A stretch of 64,000 bases of DNA from Capitella teleta (lineage: Eukaryota > Annelida > Polychaeta > Capitellidae), in the NCBI GenBank assembly GCA_000328365.1, contig KB310543.1, positions 255,107 through 319,106 of the forward strand. The letters run 5' to 3'. Every line of letters begins with the position of its first letter. Within the stretch, counting starts at the first letter, position 1. The notes under the pieces are model-generated. The model was not told where the DNA came from, did not search any database, and saw nothing but the letters and a program-made list of their open reading frames with translations. Position numbers and translations under genes: made by a program. Below, piece by piece: positions 45,563 to 61,000 of the stretch.

Positions 45563-48470
45563 TTATTTTGTTTAAAACAAGAATGATTAAAGTTTGTTAT
45601 ACGGCATGGTTTTGGGTTTCAATTTTCTCTGCTGCTGGATTACGCAATAGCTGGTTGTCGAAATGGACGACCAGTAAAGTGGCTCGGTGTATTCATGTAT
45701 GCTAATGGAACGCAATGTTCAGGTCATTGTCTCGCTCGCTGGACAGCAGTGGGCAATGCTTGACCAGATGAACCCTCTTGCAATTCACATTCCGTCGCCT
45801 TACACCACATTGCAATCGATCGAACCATTAGACCAAGAGGACCTTTGAGTACCGGACCAGACGGACTGCCTCTCGGTTCCCCATGACGCCATCTTAGATT
45901 TCATAGTCACGTGATCCCGGTTGGTGGCGCGCTGATCGCCACATCGCTCAGCGCCTTTGTAAACAGTCATAAAATTGTCATCACCGAGACTGCTCGTCGA
46001 GCTTCAAGGACTTTTAAGGAAAGTAAAGCTCACCCTTACCAAGGTCTCGCAATCTATCGATCTCGTTAGCCCATAGCAGTGCACTCTCTTGTGCCTGTGG
46101 ACGAAATGAAGGGAATGTTACGTCGCCGATCATTCACGACAACATAAAGTGAATTGCTCTCGGGAGCTATATGAGGCCCGAAAGGCAAACATTTCCCATT
46201 GATTAAATCTCCGTTTGGAGGGTTTGTTTAATTTGTGTCGACTGATCAGCAAGCGGGTGAAATCGACGCTCTTATTTTAATGCTGATTAAACTGTGTGTC
46301 TATTTCGTCGGTTAGATTGATTAACCAAGACAGCTCAGGCTCAACGGATCTCCAAAACACGCAATTCGCAAAGGACACCGTCCTCCTTGACCGCTGAGGT
46401 AATGGCTGACCGACGTAGAGAGAAAGTAAATAGCCAGCGGGCAGGTTCTAAGCAGTAGGCGTTCTGTGCTCGCCTCGTTGCATCAGAAGAGGGTTATACG
46501 TGAGGCCTCTGGAATCATTTCTGCTGTCGACAAAAGTGTATGAGCTGTGGTATATGCACAGGGAAAGGAGTTCATGAAGCATACTGATGGATATGCCGAC
46601 CAGGGTGCTCTGTTCAATCACTGAGATTGAACAACGCTGATATCGAATGTGATGGATAGGAGACGAGGTCAACGCCCAATGAAATGTCACACTGAGATGA
46701 TTTAATGTAGGATTCGCAATTACCTCTGAGGTTAATAATGTGTTCATCTGGTGAAATGCTTGATGTTTCACTCAGGACTTACTCTCTGTTGGTACCAGGG
46801 GTGTGTCCTCTATTCAGGTCACACTAACAGAGAGATAAGAGAGAGGCTCGTACAACAACACGCAGCCAATCAATGAGGGATTAACTCGGATCAACAGTGT
46901 GTGGATTGCATCTCTATTTCACAAGTGCCTGGAATTTAAAATGGGGAAATGATCTCGTGCCTGGATATCAAGAATCCAGGGTTGCACAGAAATGAAGATT
47001 CAACGATATATGTATGAAATCTACACCTTTATTTCTTTTCAAACGAGTAAATATGTATAAGAATGTCCAACATTATAACATTATTAGTGCATTCATCTCT
47101 CATACTGGAGGTGCGCATAGTCGCTAAAGACAAAAAAAAAAAGTTGAATATATCGAAAAAAAGGAGAGAAGTTAAAACATTTATTAGAAATCTCAATGAA
47201 TACTAGATATGCTTTGTGCACTCCACAAAACCGAACCAAACATTGAAAGGGATTACATATTATACGAGTACTTAACAATACCTGAATTAGAAGGATTTTT
47301 TTTTGTTCGTTGAAGATACAAAATAACTTTAACAACATTTTTTAATCAAAAATTTAAAAACTTAACCTGATAACACTATGTTTTCTTTTCTTATCTTTAG
47401 ACAGTAAAATTTTGGTTTATTTTACTTTTTATCGATACAGGTCGTGACTATAACAGTCTCGTGTTCAGGAATTCAAGGATTTTTCTACGCATGATTAATG
47501 GATATACTAAATACATATGTAGAGGTGCCACAAAAATAGGGTTTTTTTTGCTGAGTACGAAATGGTTAAAGTGGCTAATGTTCCAGAGAGCACACATCAA
47601 TTAAAAAAAAAAAAAAAAAAAAAAAACAAGAAAGAAAAAAAAACAAGAGAATATTTAAACATTTTTAAAAACATGGAGCCGATGTTGAAATACAACCTTG
47701 ATATAACACCGAGGTGTACACCTCTCTGCTACACTATGTACAACGTAGTGGTATGAGCGATAAAGGATGTCTATGAAAAATATCTCTTGCTTGTAGCACG
47801 TGACAAAATGCACTGTGTACAATGGAGCATGCACTCCGAGAGATGCTTCCGAGTTGCAGAGAAGGAAAGAAAGGGAATAATATATTTTTAGAAGGGGCTG
47901 GGGTAGGGAGGAGGATGGGCTGCTGCACAATAGTGCGAGTTCTTTGGGAAGAGCAACAGCTAAAAACTGCGCAATTTTTGAAACATTTATTTTGGGATTT
48001 CTTCTCAAAAGAAGAACGGCAGAAAGCAGGAAAGATGGACAAACAGGCAGTTGTTGTTGTCGCTCCTCTTCGGAACACTAGCTCATGTGACCAGGTCATG
48101 CTGCAATAGATGACATTGACACTCGATGAACACTGTCCATCTCACAAAACCACTTTCCACATTTTGCTTTTTTTTATGTTTTCTTTTCGTGGGATTTCAT
48201 TTACACCCAATCGGCGGCTTTGCAATCAGGGTGCGTTAAACAGTCCGGGTTTGCGTTCTGGTTGGAATTTTCCGCCTTAGCAGAGATTTCACCATCCGAG
48301 TAAACTGAAATTTACGCTCGTTAATGTGAATTTCTAACTAATTTAAGGTAATCTCTGGTTAATTCGAGCAATAACCAAAACTGGTGACAGACGTTTTTAA
48401 GCGCGCTAATCAAAAACGAAAATTCCAAGCGAACTCAAGTAAATAAACTAAAAATAAAATCGCGGAAACG

Positions 48471-48514
<44 letters not shown>

Positions 48515-48596
48515 AAACAAGGACAAAACAGCAGAATGTGGAAACGGATCAAAATGAAACAATATTTGATTCGAAATAAAATGAAAAGCCGTAACG
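45563..48596. other. Convergent intergenic region and EAAT 3' UTR
   Basis: This separates the tail-to-tail Syt7 and EAAT genes. No coding gene is recognised. On the - strand, AATAAA signals (TTTATT on the + strand) lie at 47986-47991, 47180-47185 and 47028-47033; any could end the EAAT message. An A tract at 47602-47622 and a 42-A tract at 48471-48512 (a T tract in EAAT sense, about 85 nt after its stop) are present. Confidence 0.5.
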
Positions 48597-50570
<1,974 letters not shown>

Positions 50571-51322
50571 CTGGAAGAAAGGATTTCATTTCGTCAACTT
50601 ATCTCGTTACATTAAAAAGTGAATGTTGAATTTACTGTGTTGCTTCGTGTAAGTACTTCTGTATTGATCATGCATAAGTCGAGAAGGATTCAATGACATC
50701 GATTATACATTAAGCAGAATTTTGCTGTACACCTGTACATATCCGCATCTGCGTTTACATTATAGCAATCAATTGACACCTGCCTACGCCCGGGATTCAA
50801 GCGATTAAGTTCACGATGCTCGGAACCAGATAGCGCCCGCGTAATATGTATATTATAACTACATGCATATTCAGCAGGCAGGGAAACACTCTTATATAGT
50901 GTTCCCTAATTATCAATAATTATTCACTGCATTGAAACTTTATGAAATACAAATATTAATTTTAAAAGGTTTCGAATTTCGATCGAGCGAATACACAGAG
51001 CAAAATCAATGCAATTCGGATTTAAATAAACGCTGAGAGTGGGAGGAGGAGGCAGTGTGTCTGCAAGCGACGAATCCCAAAAGTAAGAAGGTTAATGGTT
51101 TGCCATGATGCAGGGGCAGCCTTACGTGTACCTACAATGTGTTGTGCATTTCAGTAGCCGTGGTCGTTTGGGAAACAAGCTAAATTAGTTACAGCGATGA
51201 ATGCATGCAATTCGTTGAGTCACGTGGAAAGGCGATAACCAAAATGTTCCGTGGGTGGGCGATATTGATAAATGATTACAAGTAAGAATATCTGTAATTC
51301 CTGCGCATCTTTGTTTCCTCAC
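50571..51322. other. Intron upstream of the first confident EAAT exon
   Basis: If the candidate exon at 51323-51425 is correct, this 752-nt stretch is an intron ending in TTTCTTCCAG. No other exon is seen in it. It is AT-rich around 50860-50970. Confidence 0.45.
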
Positions 51323-51425
51323 CGACGTTGCTTTGGTTTGCGAGTATTCGAGGCACTGAATGCAGTACTCGTTATCGTCGTTGTAGACGCGACAAGGGTG
51401 GAAGCCTGACCTGAAAGCGTCGCTG
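51323..51425 (-). CDS. EAAT: Candidate upstream EAAT exon
   Basis: A strong acceptor (TTTTCCTGCTTTGCAG) and a good donor (TCG then GTGAGG) frame 103 nt on the EAAT strand. The frame that leaves in phase 0, as the next EAAT exon needs, is open and encodes 34 residues including FRSGFHPC and EYCIQCLEYSQTKATS. That would be the cytosolic N-terminus just before TM1. It resembles no vertebrate EAAT N-terminus, but those vary widely. A second frame is also open, so coding status is not proven. The exon enters in phase 2 and its partner with the ATG was not found. Confidence 0.4.
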
Positions 51426-54400
51426 CTGCAAAGCAGGAAAACCAGACTCAGCCGAGATGAGAGTGTAGTGCGATATAATGACCTCTGAACTGAGGTCAGA
51501 GCCGCATTAATTTAACCTTAACAATCTGCTTTGAAGTGCGTGTAAGCAGAATGCCATGAGCACATCAATGGCGACCATGAGAGGCCACGTGTCGACGTGT
51601 AGTCTTCGGGATTTCCACCACTGTTAGAGTTAGCAAAATACACAAGATATACTCTTTCATGTGGGATACAAAATATCTGGAAGTGTCCCTGAGCTCAAGT
51701 ACGAGTTGATAAAAACACTTGTTATGCTTGTCCTGTTTAATGTTTACACAACTTCGCACCTTGTATCGCAAACAGTAAGGAAAATACACTGTCAGGCTGA
51801 AAACATTCCCAGCAGATGTCATCCAGCCGTGTCATCTATCACTAAGGGCGTGGCTACTCTACAAGCTATGTCCCAGGGAACGAAGAAGTGTCAATTTCGT
51901 CGCATGATCTCACGACAGGGCCTCCGTATTCGTTTGTCTGGTAATCAAAAGTATTAGTAACCTCAAACCACATATTGTGTATTTGTATCATTCCTATATG
52001 AAATACAGGAAAACATAGGAATGAAGAGAGGAAGCCAAGTGTATGTAATGGACATATTGTAGCGGCAAGGCGAGGCATCAAAAGTGCGGAGAATGCGCTA
52101 TCCTCGGTCGTGTTCATCTCATCTCCTGAGATCTGATTCGACCAGAGGGGCTTCCTCTAGCGTCGAGGGGTGAGGGAACGCAACCTCGACACGTATGACA
52201 TCAACCATTTTATATTTTACTTGAGTAAATAAGTAACTGACATTGACACCTGTTTACGAGGCCCCAGGAAGCATGTGAATCAACCTCATGAGCGCCTTTA
52301 AACATGCTCTACAAAGTACACAACAGAGAATAAAAATTGGGCTCACTCCAACACAGCAGGCCACGGCCCGGTTTCCGTGCGTTCGAGATCGACTGCCACC
52401 GTCCTCCATCATTGGTTCAGATGCGTGTGGGTCTTTATCCATTTTGTTATCTGAAAAGGAAGAATGAGACGAACCATGACTTCAGTAAGCTTCAAAGGAC
52501 CTTTTCAATGAGCAATCAATTCCATGTTTGTGTGTGTGTGTGCGTGTGTGTGGATTCATTGAATGATAAAAGGCGAGGGACAATAATTGTGAAAAAGACC
52601 ATTGATTGAGAATACGCCGATGCTGAAAGGTACGGTGACAGGATTGCGTCACTTTAGCGTGTCTCCCCCACCGAACTCAGTTCATGGAGTGGATAACTTG
52701 AGAAGAAGTGGAGTGGTCGGTTCATGAGCATAGATCTCTCAGACTACGCTTGCGGCGGCCATGATGGATGATCTTGCACACGAAGCATAATATTTCAGCG
52801 CCTTAAATTGCATGTTACCGGAAACTGAGCGGTCACTGATGGACATACGAGGATAGGTAAACAATTAAGTATGCAGAGTTATAGAGAGACCTACGCTCTC
52901 ACGCATGTAATAACAATCCGACATCCCTGGGAGTGACCCCCCCTCCCCGAACCCCTTCTCGCATTCTCATTTTATCTCGCAATCAAACATGCACGGTCCG
53001 TGTGACAACCACCGAAAACTAATTGGTTTCATTCGCTGGTCGAACCCGAGATGCAGCGAAGAGATTTCTCATACGACACGACACGAAACGATACGACACG
53101 AGACGTCGATGTCATCTCATCATACAGAAAACCATTGCATGTCGACCTGTGATAATGTCGACATCGACGGGGTTAGCGACCTGCGAAGCGAAGCAAATGA
53201 GCAATGAGATGAAATAAGCATTCCTCGCTACACGTCGTTCCAGTGGCGGAGGGAAAACGCAGTTTGCGCCAGGCAACAGATGCAATTCTGGACTTTGGTC
53301 TGACTGCGACTCTGAGAGATGCGATGTTCAAGTGGATTAAAAGAAAATTACTGCAGATAAACTGTGTGACTGTTCCGCTGTGGTTGATCAGCGAGCGGTG
53401 CCTCCTGGCCTCACAGAGGTGAATTAGCTATCAATACAGGCACCACAGCAATTATTGTTATCTCTCAGAAGCAAAACTAAAGTAAAACATGTATGCATTA
53501 TATTTAATAAGGATAACATCAGTGAACATCTGCATTTAACTGAGTTATTTTCGTCGAAACTTGAGCAGCGGATAGGCTCGCGAAGGAGCCCAATTTACGA
53601 AGTTTCCGCTCGGGCGACAGCAACAGATCGTCGTGAAGCGAGTGAAGTAACGGGAGAACAAACATCTGGACGAATTCACTGAACAAACAACGATCAGAAG
53701 AACGCCCCTTAGATTATCGTTTATCGATAACATCGTTCCCACAATCGTGCATGTTGATGCTATTGCGTAAACTAAGCACTTGCTAATGAGCCTCATTTGA
53801 AATAGGCCGATTTCAATGTATTACCGAGGCTATTACAGCCGTGACAGCGGGAGCTGTAACACTGGATGTACATGACATGTGCTTCACATGTTGCCCTGCG
53901 TGGGATGCAGGTCTCGGACTCGGGGGTCTTGCAAGCAACACAATAGCTTCAAGGCGACCAACAGTCCATTACGGAGGTTTGCTTAACGCGGTGTTGGATT
54001 TCCACGGCGGGCAGCGAACTGACTGCAACCAGCGTTTTCACTTGACACAGAAGCCACCGATGAACCGCGTAACCCGAGACCGTGGTGAACCTTTGACCTT
54101 CGTTTATTTCATGACGCGGTCAGCAAATCCCGGATCGGTGATGTGATGGGCAGTGCGAATAGAAGCGAGGGATATTGCGCTGTGTGGGGAAAGGGAGCTT
54201 TGTCCTTCTCGCAAGTGATCCTCACATGCATCATCCTCCGTGATGGAAGGATGGCCTCCGAACCACCTGCTGAAGCCATTGGCGGATGAATTACGCTGAT
54301 TACATAAGCAGAACGCGTGTCTGGTTATAATGGACGACGGACCGTCAAGTTAAGAAGTGTTTAACAGCGCGAGGCACGCTTAATATCCAGGGCATGAAAA

Positions 54401-54723
54401 GAGCTCAACACTTCTCGTAACCTGTAAAACGGCGACAAATCTACAAATTCAATGACGATCGACATCTCGTGGTCAGATTACGTCACGCTAATGACTCGCT
54501 GTTATCTGCCCTTGCGTGAGGAGGTAGGAAGTTACGCCCGCGAGGTTAAGGTGGGCGGTTCAGATAACAGCTCAAGACCACGGCCCTGGGGGGCCCGCGA
54601 TCGCCCCAAAGTTACAAGCAAACGCAGCAATGTCATTCGTCCAGCGAAGGAAAGGGTTTGTAAATAAGTGCTGATTTTTAATTTTGCTTTGCAGTATGCG
54701 TATAACCCGCAGAATGCACTCAC
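51426..54723. other. Region upstream of EAAT, no recognised gene
   Basis: No coding exon is supported. A (TG)n tract lies at 52528-52551 and an imperfect GACAC-type repeat at 53073-53106. The EAAT promoter and first exon are probably somewhere here, but I cannot place them. Confidence 0.5.
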
Positions 54724-54850
54724 CGAGTTAAGGGCAAAGTAGAAGTAGGTTACTCCAAATAGTGACACACCGAGCAATGTCAACAGTTCCCTTCGCTCAT
54801 ATCCACACTCCGCAATATCCTCTCCGCTCTCTGCCGCTTCTCGCTCTCAC
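54724..54850 (-). other. Possible - strand exon with a hydrophobic segment
   Basis: An open frame ends at a strong donor (TCG then GTGAGTG, + coordinates 54717-54723) and reads LLTLLGVSLFGVTYFYFALN, which looks like a membrane helix, after an acidic stretch. No ATG is in frame. Its phase-0 end does not match the phase-2 entry of the exon at 51323-51425, so it is not simply the missing EAAT exon. Function unknown; chance is possible. Confidence 0.18.
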
Positions 54851-55048
54851 GATTGACGCGCTCTGTGAACGCCGTTCGACGCTGGCCTCAAAGTTTTTGT
54901 CGACGATTGCCGTCTGTCGGCTGAGCTACGGAGACCACGCCCTCCTCCCTGGCCTGCCTGTCACTGTATATGATGTACTATTAAGTGTAACAAGGGAAGC
55001 GTTCTCAGTACTACACTGGTGCACTGTATATACGCATGAATGGCATGC

Positions 55049-55049
<1 letters not shown>

Positions 55050-55094
<45 letters not shown>
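55050..55094. repeat. (ATT)n microsatellite
   Basis: About 15 near-perfect ATT units. Confidence 0.95.
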
Positions 55095-55095
<1 letters not shown>

Positions 55096-58000
55096 ATCGT
55101 GCTGTTTAGTAGATGTAATGTACGTAATACTGTAATTATATTATGATAATTATCATGATGTTAGAATTATCATTACTGTTGATGCTACTGTGATCACGTG
55201 GTGTTTAATTTTAAATTTATTAATTAATATGACACAGATCACCAATCAGTCAAATTACCTGTCCAAGGTATTATAAGAGCAATTTGAAGGTTGTCCGCTT
55301 TAGTGTGGCTTCTGATAACGAACCTCTGCTATATCTTGCAATAACACTTTCCTTCGAACCTTAAAATAGCGACCTAAATAGTTTAATACCTTTGAAACGC
55401 CAGCCACAAACTTCAAAGGGGTTTTATGCTCTTAAACGACTCCAAATTATTAAGCTAACCAAACACGTGACCTCCAATGCTTCTATGCACAGGTCATTCA
55501 TAAGTCTGCTGGTATTATGAGAACCAAGGAAAGTTAATGCACCGTATGTAGGTCTGTACTGTACAGCACACCTTTAATTAAGGCATCTGTCTCTAGTCAC
55601 GGGTTTACACTGCGAGGGGTGTGATGCAATTTTACGCATGGCTTGTCTACTTAAAAGCTAAAACTGCTTGCTATTCATTAAGTTTCTCGCATGCATTCTA
55701 GGCATGTGGTAGCAAAACTATAAATATTTGTTACATATCAATCACTGACTTTTGAAACTTAAAGTTACATAGCTGTATAGAGAACAACTGCAATATTCAT
55801 TCAACGCATAACGTTATATTCTAATGCGCTTATGAGGTTACATAATCGACGTCAAGATGAAGACCATAACTGAAGCTCTCAGACAACGCAATGGCAGATA
55901 GCTCTTGTACTCTGCGTAATTCTGTGCCTGCATTGTAATGGGGTCGCATGTCCCGTGTTTTGGGTCAATATTGCTGAAGAGTCGGGAAGAAGCAGGAAGC
56001 AATAGGTGAAGGGGGAAGGGGGGCGGGGGGGAGGACGAACCCTCGTTGAGGCTAATCCCCCGCAGGTAACATTCTTCGTGGCATTTGCAGAACATCAGGT
56101 CCACGTGGAATCAGCCGAAACGCCTCGCATCGCAGACGGCGCAAACAGCGTCGCTTTGATGCGATTGCGACGCAGTGTTGCGCCCTCGACATCGACGCTG
56201 ATGTCATTTGCACACCGTGGCCGTCGGAGGAGACTCAGCGGCAAGGTCTCCCGGGCACACATAATTATTACCATGCACTCAATGCCGGCGACCGGGCGTC
56301 AATTGCGCATGCGTGTGTGCACCAATGTTGAGCATCTCTGGATCAACCAATCAGAATCACGAGTAAAATCAACATTTTAACTCAAACGCAAAGTTTAATT
56401 GGATGTTAGCGTACAGCGCATAATGTGCGGATGTTATTAGGTTGAGACACAGGTGCGTGGGGCAGGTGCTATAATGTACGCCTATTACATAACAATGCAT
56501 TTATGATGTGCCATATATCACGATGCTGCACTCATTGTCCGTCAGGTCACTTAGTATTACAGAACACAATTGCGCCCATCTCTACTTGTTATTATATCCG
56601 AGTTTCAATTGCACGCAATGGAAGCAACACATGTTCACAAAGTAGACAGCGGCGCCCTTTAGAATAAAGCAACGGAGTCGGTGCATTGGGCTTAAGGCTT
56701 ATATGCAGAAGATACAGGATGCAAAGGCTGAGGTCCATTGTGCCAGGAAGTCTAATGCTGGCGTATACCAAAGACACTGAAGACCACTCGCAATTCCCTC
56801 CATGCATTGATTCAATTGCACCCCACATAAGGCACCGCATCTACGTGAAGGGCTCACCCCGAAGCCAGTGTTAAGATACCCTATACTTCCCTTTCCTTAT
56901 GTCTGTCATAAAATTCTAGAAAGACGAAGACGAGTGAAAGATTAATACCGCCGCTTTCTTGATGGTAAGATTGCGTGATGTGCTTCGGCTGACTATAGGA
57001 ACATGCTCTGACTTTGTGGTATACCCGCAGGAAGCGGTACGAAATTGCCAGAGCGTATATGCATGTATCTTTGGTACCACCCTGTAGATGAGATTTTGGT
57101 GTCTGCAATATTCATTACAAGTAAGTGTAGCATTTATCGATCATAACTCTCAGACAATGAACCGAGGCGGTCTAGCAAGAGGAGGCAATTCATTCATAGA
57201 AACGAAAAGGATTCTCATCACAAACACTTTATTCCTTCCACACGAGAACCGCATCTATCAGACGGAGATCAAGTTCTCGCGAATAATGGCGACAGTGAGA
57301 AGGGGTGACAATCCCGCGTCCAGCACCCCTGGGAAGGCAGAGGGGTGAAAGGGAAGCGAATGCCGCCCGTGGATCACACGTGCTTACTCGCAAACCTCGC
57401 AGATTGCGAACCCCCAAAATGGAACCGTCAGCATATATATATCTGATATCGCACATATCGCATGCTGCACGTACACGTTTCCATGATTGGCAAATCCTGA
57501 TATTTTTAAAACACATTAGCTACTTGCACTTTGAGTAGCTTTTAGCTGAGGTGGGGGTCGTCGCTTCCAATGAAAGACGAATGTCGGCGGAGGCACACCT
57601 TACTGCGTCCAATTAGCGACGCAGGTGATGATGCCCTAGTGGATCAGCCTTCTTCCTCTTCCTCTTCATCTGGGTACTGTAATCGATTACCGAGAAGTCC
57701 TCCAAGATGATCCTGTTATTCATTGCAATGTGCTTTGCAGCCATTGCTAGCATTGTGTTTCTTCTCAATAGAAGGCGGAGATGTAAGCGGAGATTCTGAT
57801 GCGACCCTGGATTTCAGCGAGGGATTTCTTCGCTGAAACACAGGATTACTACGGAATAGAGGACTGAAGGAAGGACGGAATAGAGGGTTGAAGGGAGGGG
57901 GTGAAGGGGTGATTCAGTCCGCGATGGGCTGTGGCAATTAATCATTGCTTCTTCTATCACAATGATGATAAGAATGCACGTTATTGCGTCCGTCTGTTGG

Positions 58001-61000
58001 CGGGTTATGTTGCGGTGCAATGTTTCGTCAAACGAAATTATAATTGGGCGCCGCTTCCGACACTATCTAAGGACAACAGTCCTCAAACCGCCAGCTTTGA
58101 ACACCCGCATTGAGTGCGCGGTATGAGATAAAAGAATAGCATAACAACGGAATCAATTACTGGCGAAGTTCAGTTATATAGCCACTGTAATGGCGATAAT
58201 CGGAGTGACTTCCGGAGTTCCGCTATTATCTGCACACGCCTCATCGCACGTCAATTATGCAATTCGCGTACACGTTGTACAATGCACGATCATTACGTAA
58301 TACAGGAGATACCATATAAAGATTATTAAACACACGCGTGTCCAGTTTAAGGAAGTGGTCTCAGCGAAGATCATTTCCTTGGACGAAACAAAAGCATCCG
58401 TGCCTGGATAGGCGGACGCCAAAGAACAATATCTGCATCCACATAAAAGTTGCACCAAGCAAAAGAACAAGGTTCCTTAATCCCCGCTGAAGTCACATTC
58501 ATTATTCAAGCATGCTTAAGGAAGGGGAAGAGTCTGCAGTGTAGAAAGAGGAGGAGGAGGAGGAGGAGGAAGAGGAGGAGGAAGAGGAGGAGGAATTAAG
58601 GGCTGACAAGGAAGTGCAGGGCCCCTGGGCAGAGTTGCACCGGGGCGCAGGTATAGTGCAATGCTTTGTGGTAATCAGTAGTCTCATCAGCTGAAGTGAT
58701 GCCTCGTTAAGGTTCCTAGCACTTGTGAAGGCAGACACCACTCGCTAATTAATTCCGTATTAAGTGTCGCATCCTCGGGTGACGTAGAGCCTCTATGTAG
58801 ACATGATATCAAAGGAGTCTCCCGATGCACCCCACTAGAGAGAGGCATTGGTTGGTGGTGGTGATATATAGAGAGGCGAAGAGGAGGAGAAAGAGGAGCT
58901 GGAAGGGGCGGGGAGGAGGAGAGGGAAACGCCATTTTCAAAATGATACATCATGCATGAAGGTCAAGACTCTAGAGTGATGCCAACAACTGGCTTGCAGC
59001 AACACAGAGCATCCACCTAATGAATGGTCAGACAACGCTCTTTCTTTGTGCAATATGGAGCCTCAACCTGTTGGATTGTCTTCCCATCCAAACGAATATT
59101 GCGCCCTTATATTAATGCCCTCCAGAGGAGTCCCTTTGTAGCACGATGCCATCGCTGCTTATTCTTCTTGGGCCACACGTTTTTGCCCGAGTCGACCCAA
59201 CAATCGGCTTTCAGTGCAACCAAGAAAAAGAAAAAGGGCCTGGAATTATGGATGGGCATACTCATGAATATTCATAGCGCGCACTGCGAAGGTGCGAAGC
59301 GGGTGCGTACTCCGTCAATATTGCTGCTGAAGAGCGCTTTTTGTTGACACGCAACGAGCTCTGTCTTGATGCTCAAGTGAATCGCAAATAATTCTTCCTG
59401 AAAGCCCAGGAAGTCAGTGGTTATGTTGCGTTGTGGGCGATTCGCTCGAAAACCCCAAACTTGGTGGTCTGGGATAGAATCGATCAACGATGCTCCGATC
59501 AAGAATAATATCTCACTGTTAATGCACGTCACCCGTCGATCGCATATTGATCACTTGTAGCGCGTCACTATACAGACTTACAGCTATAAAACGTTTTACG
59601 AGTACCTGGTATGTGATCCGTGGTCGACCTACTCCAAGTGATGCGACTATACCCGCCGCAAGGACGTATTGCAAAAGCGAATGTCGCGCTTGGGGGTAAT
59701 GCAAGTGCGCGCGCATTCACCCTGCATGTGCTTTGAGCATGCGCATGCAGTGCGGATTATAGGGTGAATGCACGGATGAGGTGAGGCACGCGCCCTGGGC
59801 GATCAAAACGTACGATGCAATATAGCGGCCAATTGTTCATTACAGGAGAAAACTGAGATTGCGCGCGCACGACCCGAGGCCATACTCAGATGCAGTGTGT
59901 GGACATTACGAGGTGCATATACAGATGAAGTAAATCCACACACATTCATCAGTGCTTCCCTGGGGGCACCTAATGATGCCAACTAGTAGAGGACAAGTCT
60001 TGTGATAAACAGCTCAATGGACAATGCTAATGACGTCTAACGTAAACAAGAAGCGTGCATTAGGATCATGGCTGGCTTATCATAGAGACCCTTGCTCCTA
60101 GCTGCACGCAGGGGAACGCAATCGTATGGAGATTTACGCGCAGAATCCATGCCATTCTCTAATACAATGCAGTGACACACCGACGACTGAGATGAATCGC
60201 ACGATTCGCGCGCGATTCATCACGTGATCTTGTTGCGTATGCGCAGGAGGGGTAGGGGGTGTTGCAATCGCGTAATGGCTTCTTCCTGCGATGGATGCGA
60301 GACACCTGCTTCCCAGATTGCATGAGACTGAGATAAGTCGCTCGCAATTCCCAGAGAGCTTCATTCCGGGTGCGTTTAAGTGTGATTGAAACTTATTGAA
60401 ATTGAAGCTATGTCTTTTTTGCGTGTTTCATATAGTTATACAAACGTCCTTTCTCTTGTCATCAAAGTGACATAGCGCCGTGAGATGAGCCCTGGTGTAA
60501 CGAATGCTTTGTGGTCTCCAAGTACACGAGTGCAACAATATCGTGACCTTGATTGCAAGCAACGTGCATTGTTGTGCGCTTGTCCACAATATGTCCATTT
60601 TGACAAGCGGTCACCCCGCCAGCATATGTTACACGCTAACATTCAATTAACCTTTTCGTGCGCTCTCCACCTATTGCCATTTCCAGGGTATCGGTACCTG
60701 TCCTCATCAAAGGAAGTCACCTGATCATCCAGGCACTAGGCCGCCCACGTTTTTCAGGAGACACTCGCCGAAATTGCATTGATTCTTGCGCCAGCTTACG
60801 GCCATCTACCCCAAGTGCGTTAAAAGTCTCCTATGCTTAACTCGGAGAGTATAGAGTTTGATGGGAGAGCAGTCCCGACCGCTGCTACTACTACCGGCAC
60901 TCTGTTCAATTGCCAAGCTATTACTCGAGTGTGGCGTCGGGGTACACGGAGACCTCATAGCTACATTTTGTTTGGTCGATTTTCAGGTTTGTTGATTACT

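Noticed and set aside
48471-48512. The 42-A tract as the EAAT poly(A) site or a retrogene tail
   Set aside because: In gene sense it is a T tract, and no retrocopied body or target-site duplication adjoins it.
53841-54146. A 101-codon + strand frame as a gene
   Set aside because: No recognisable motif or splice context, and it sits in an otherwise gene-free region.
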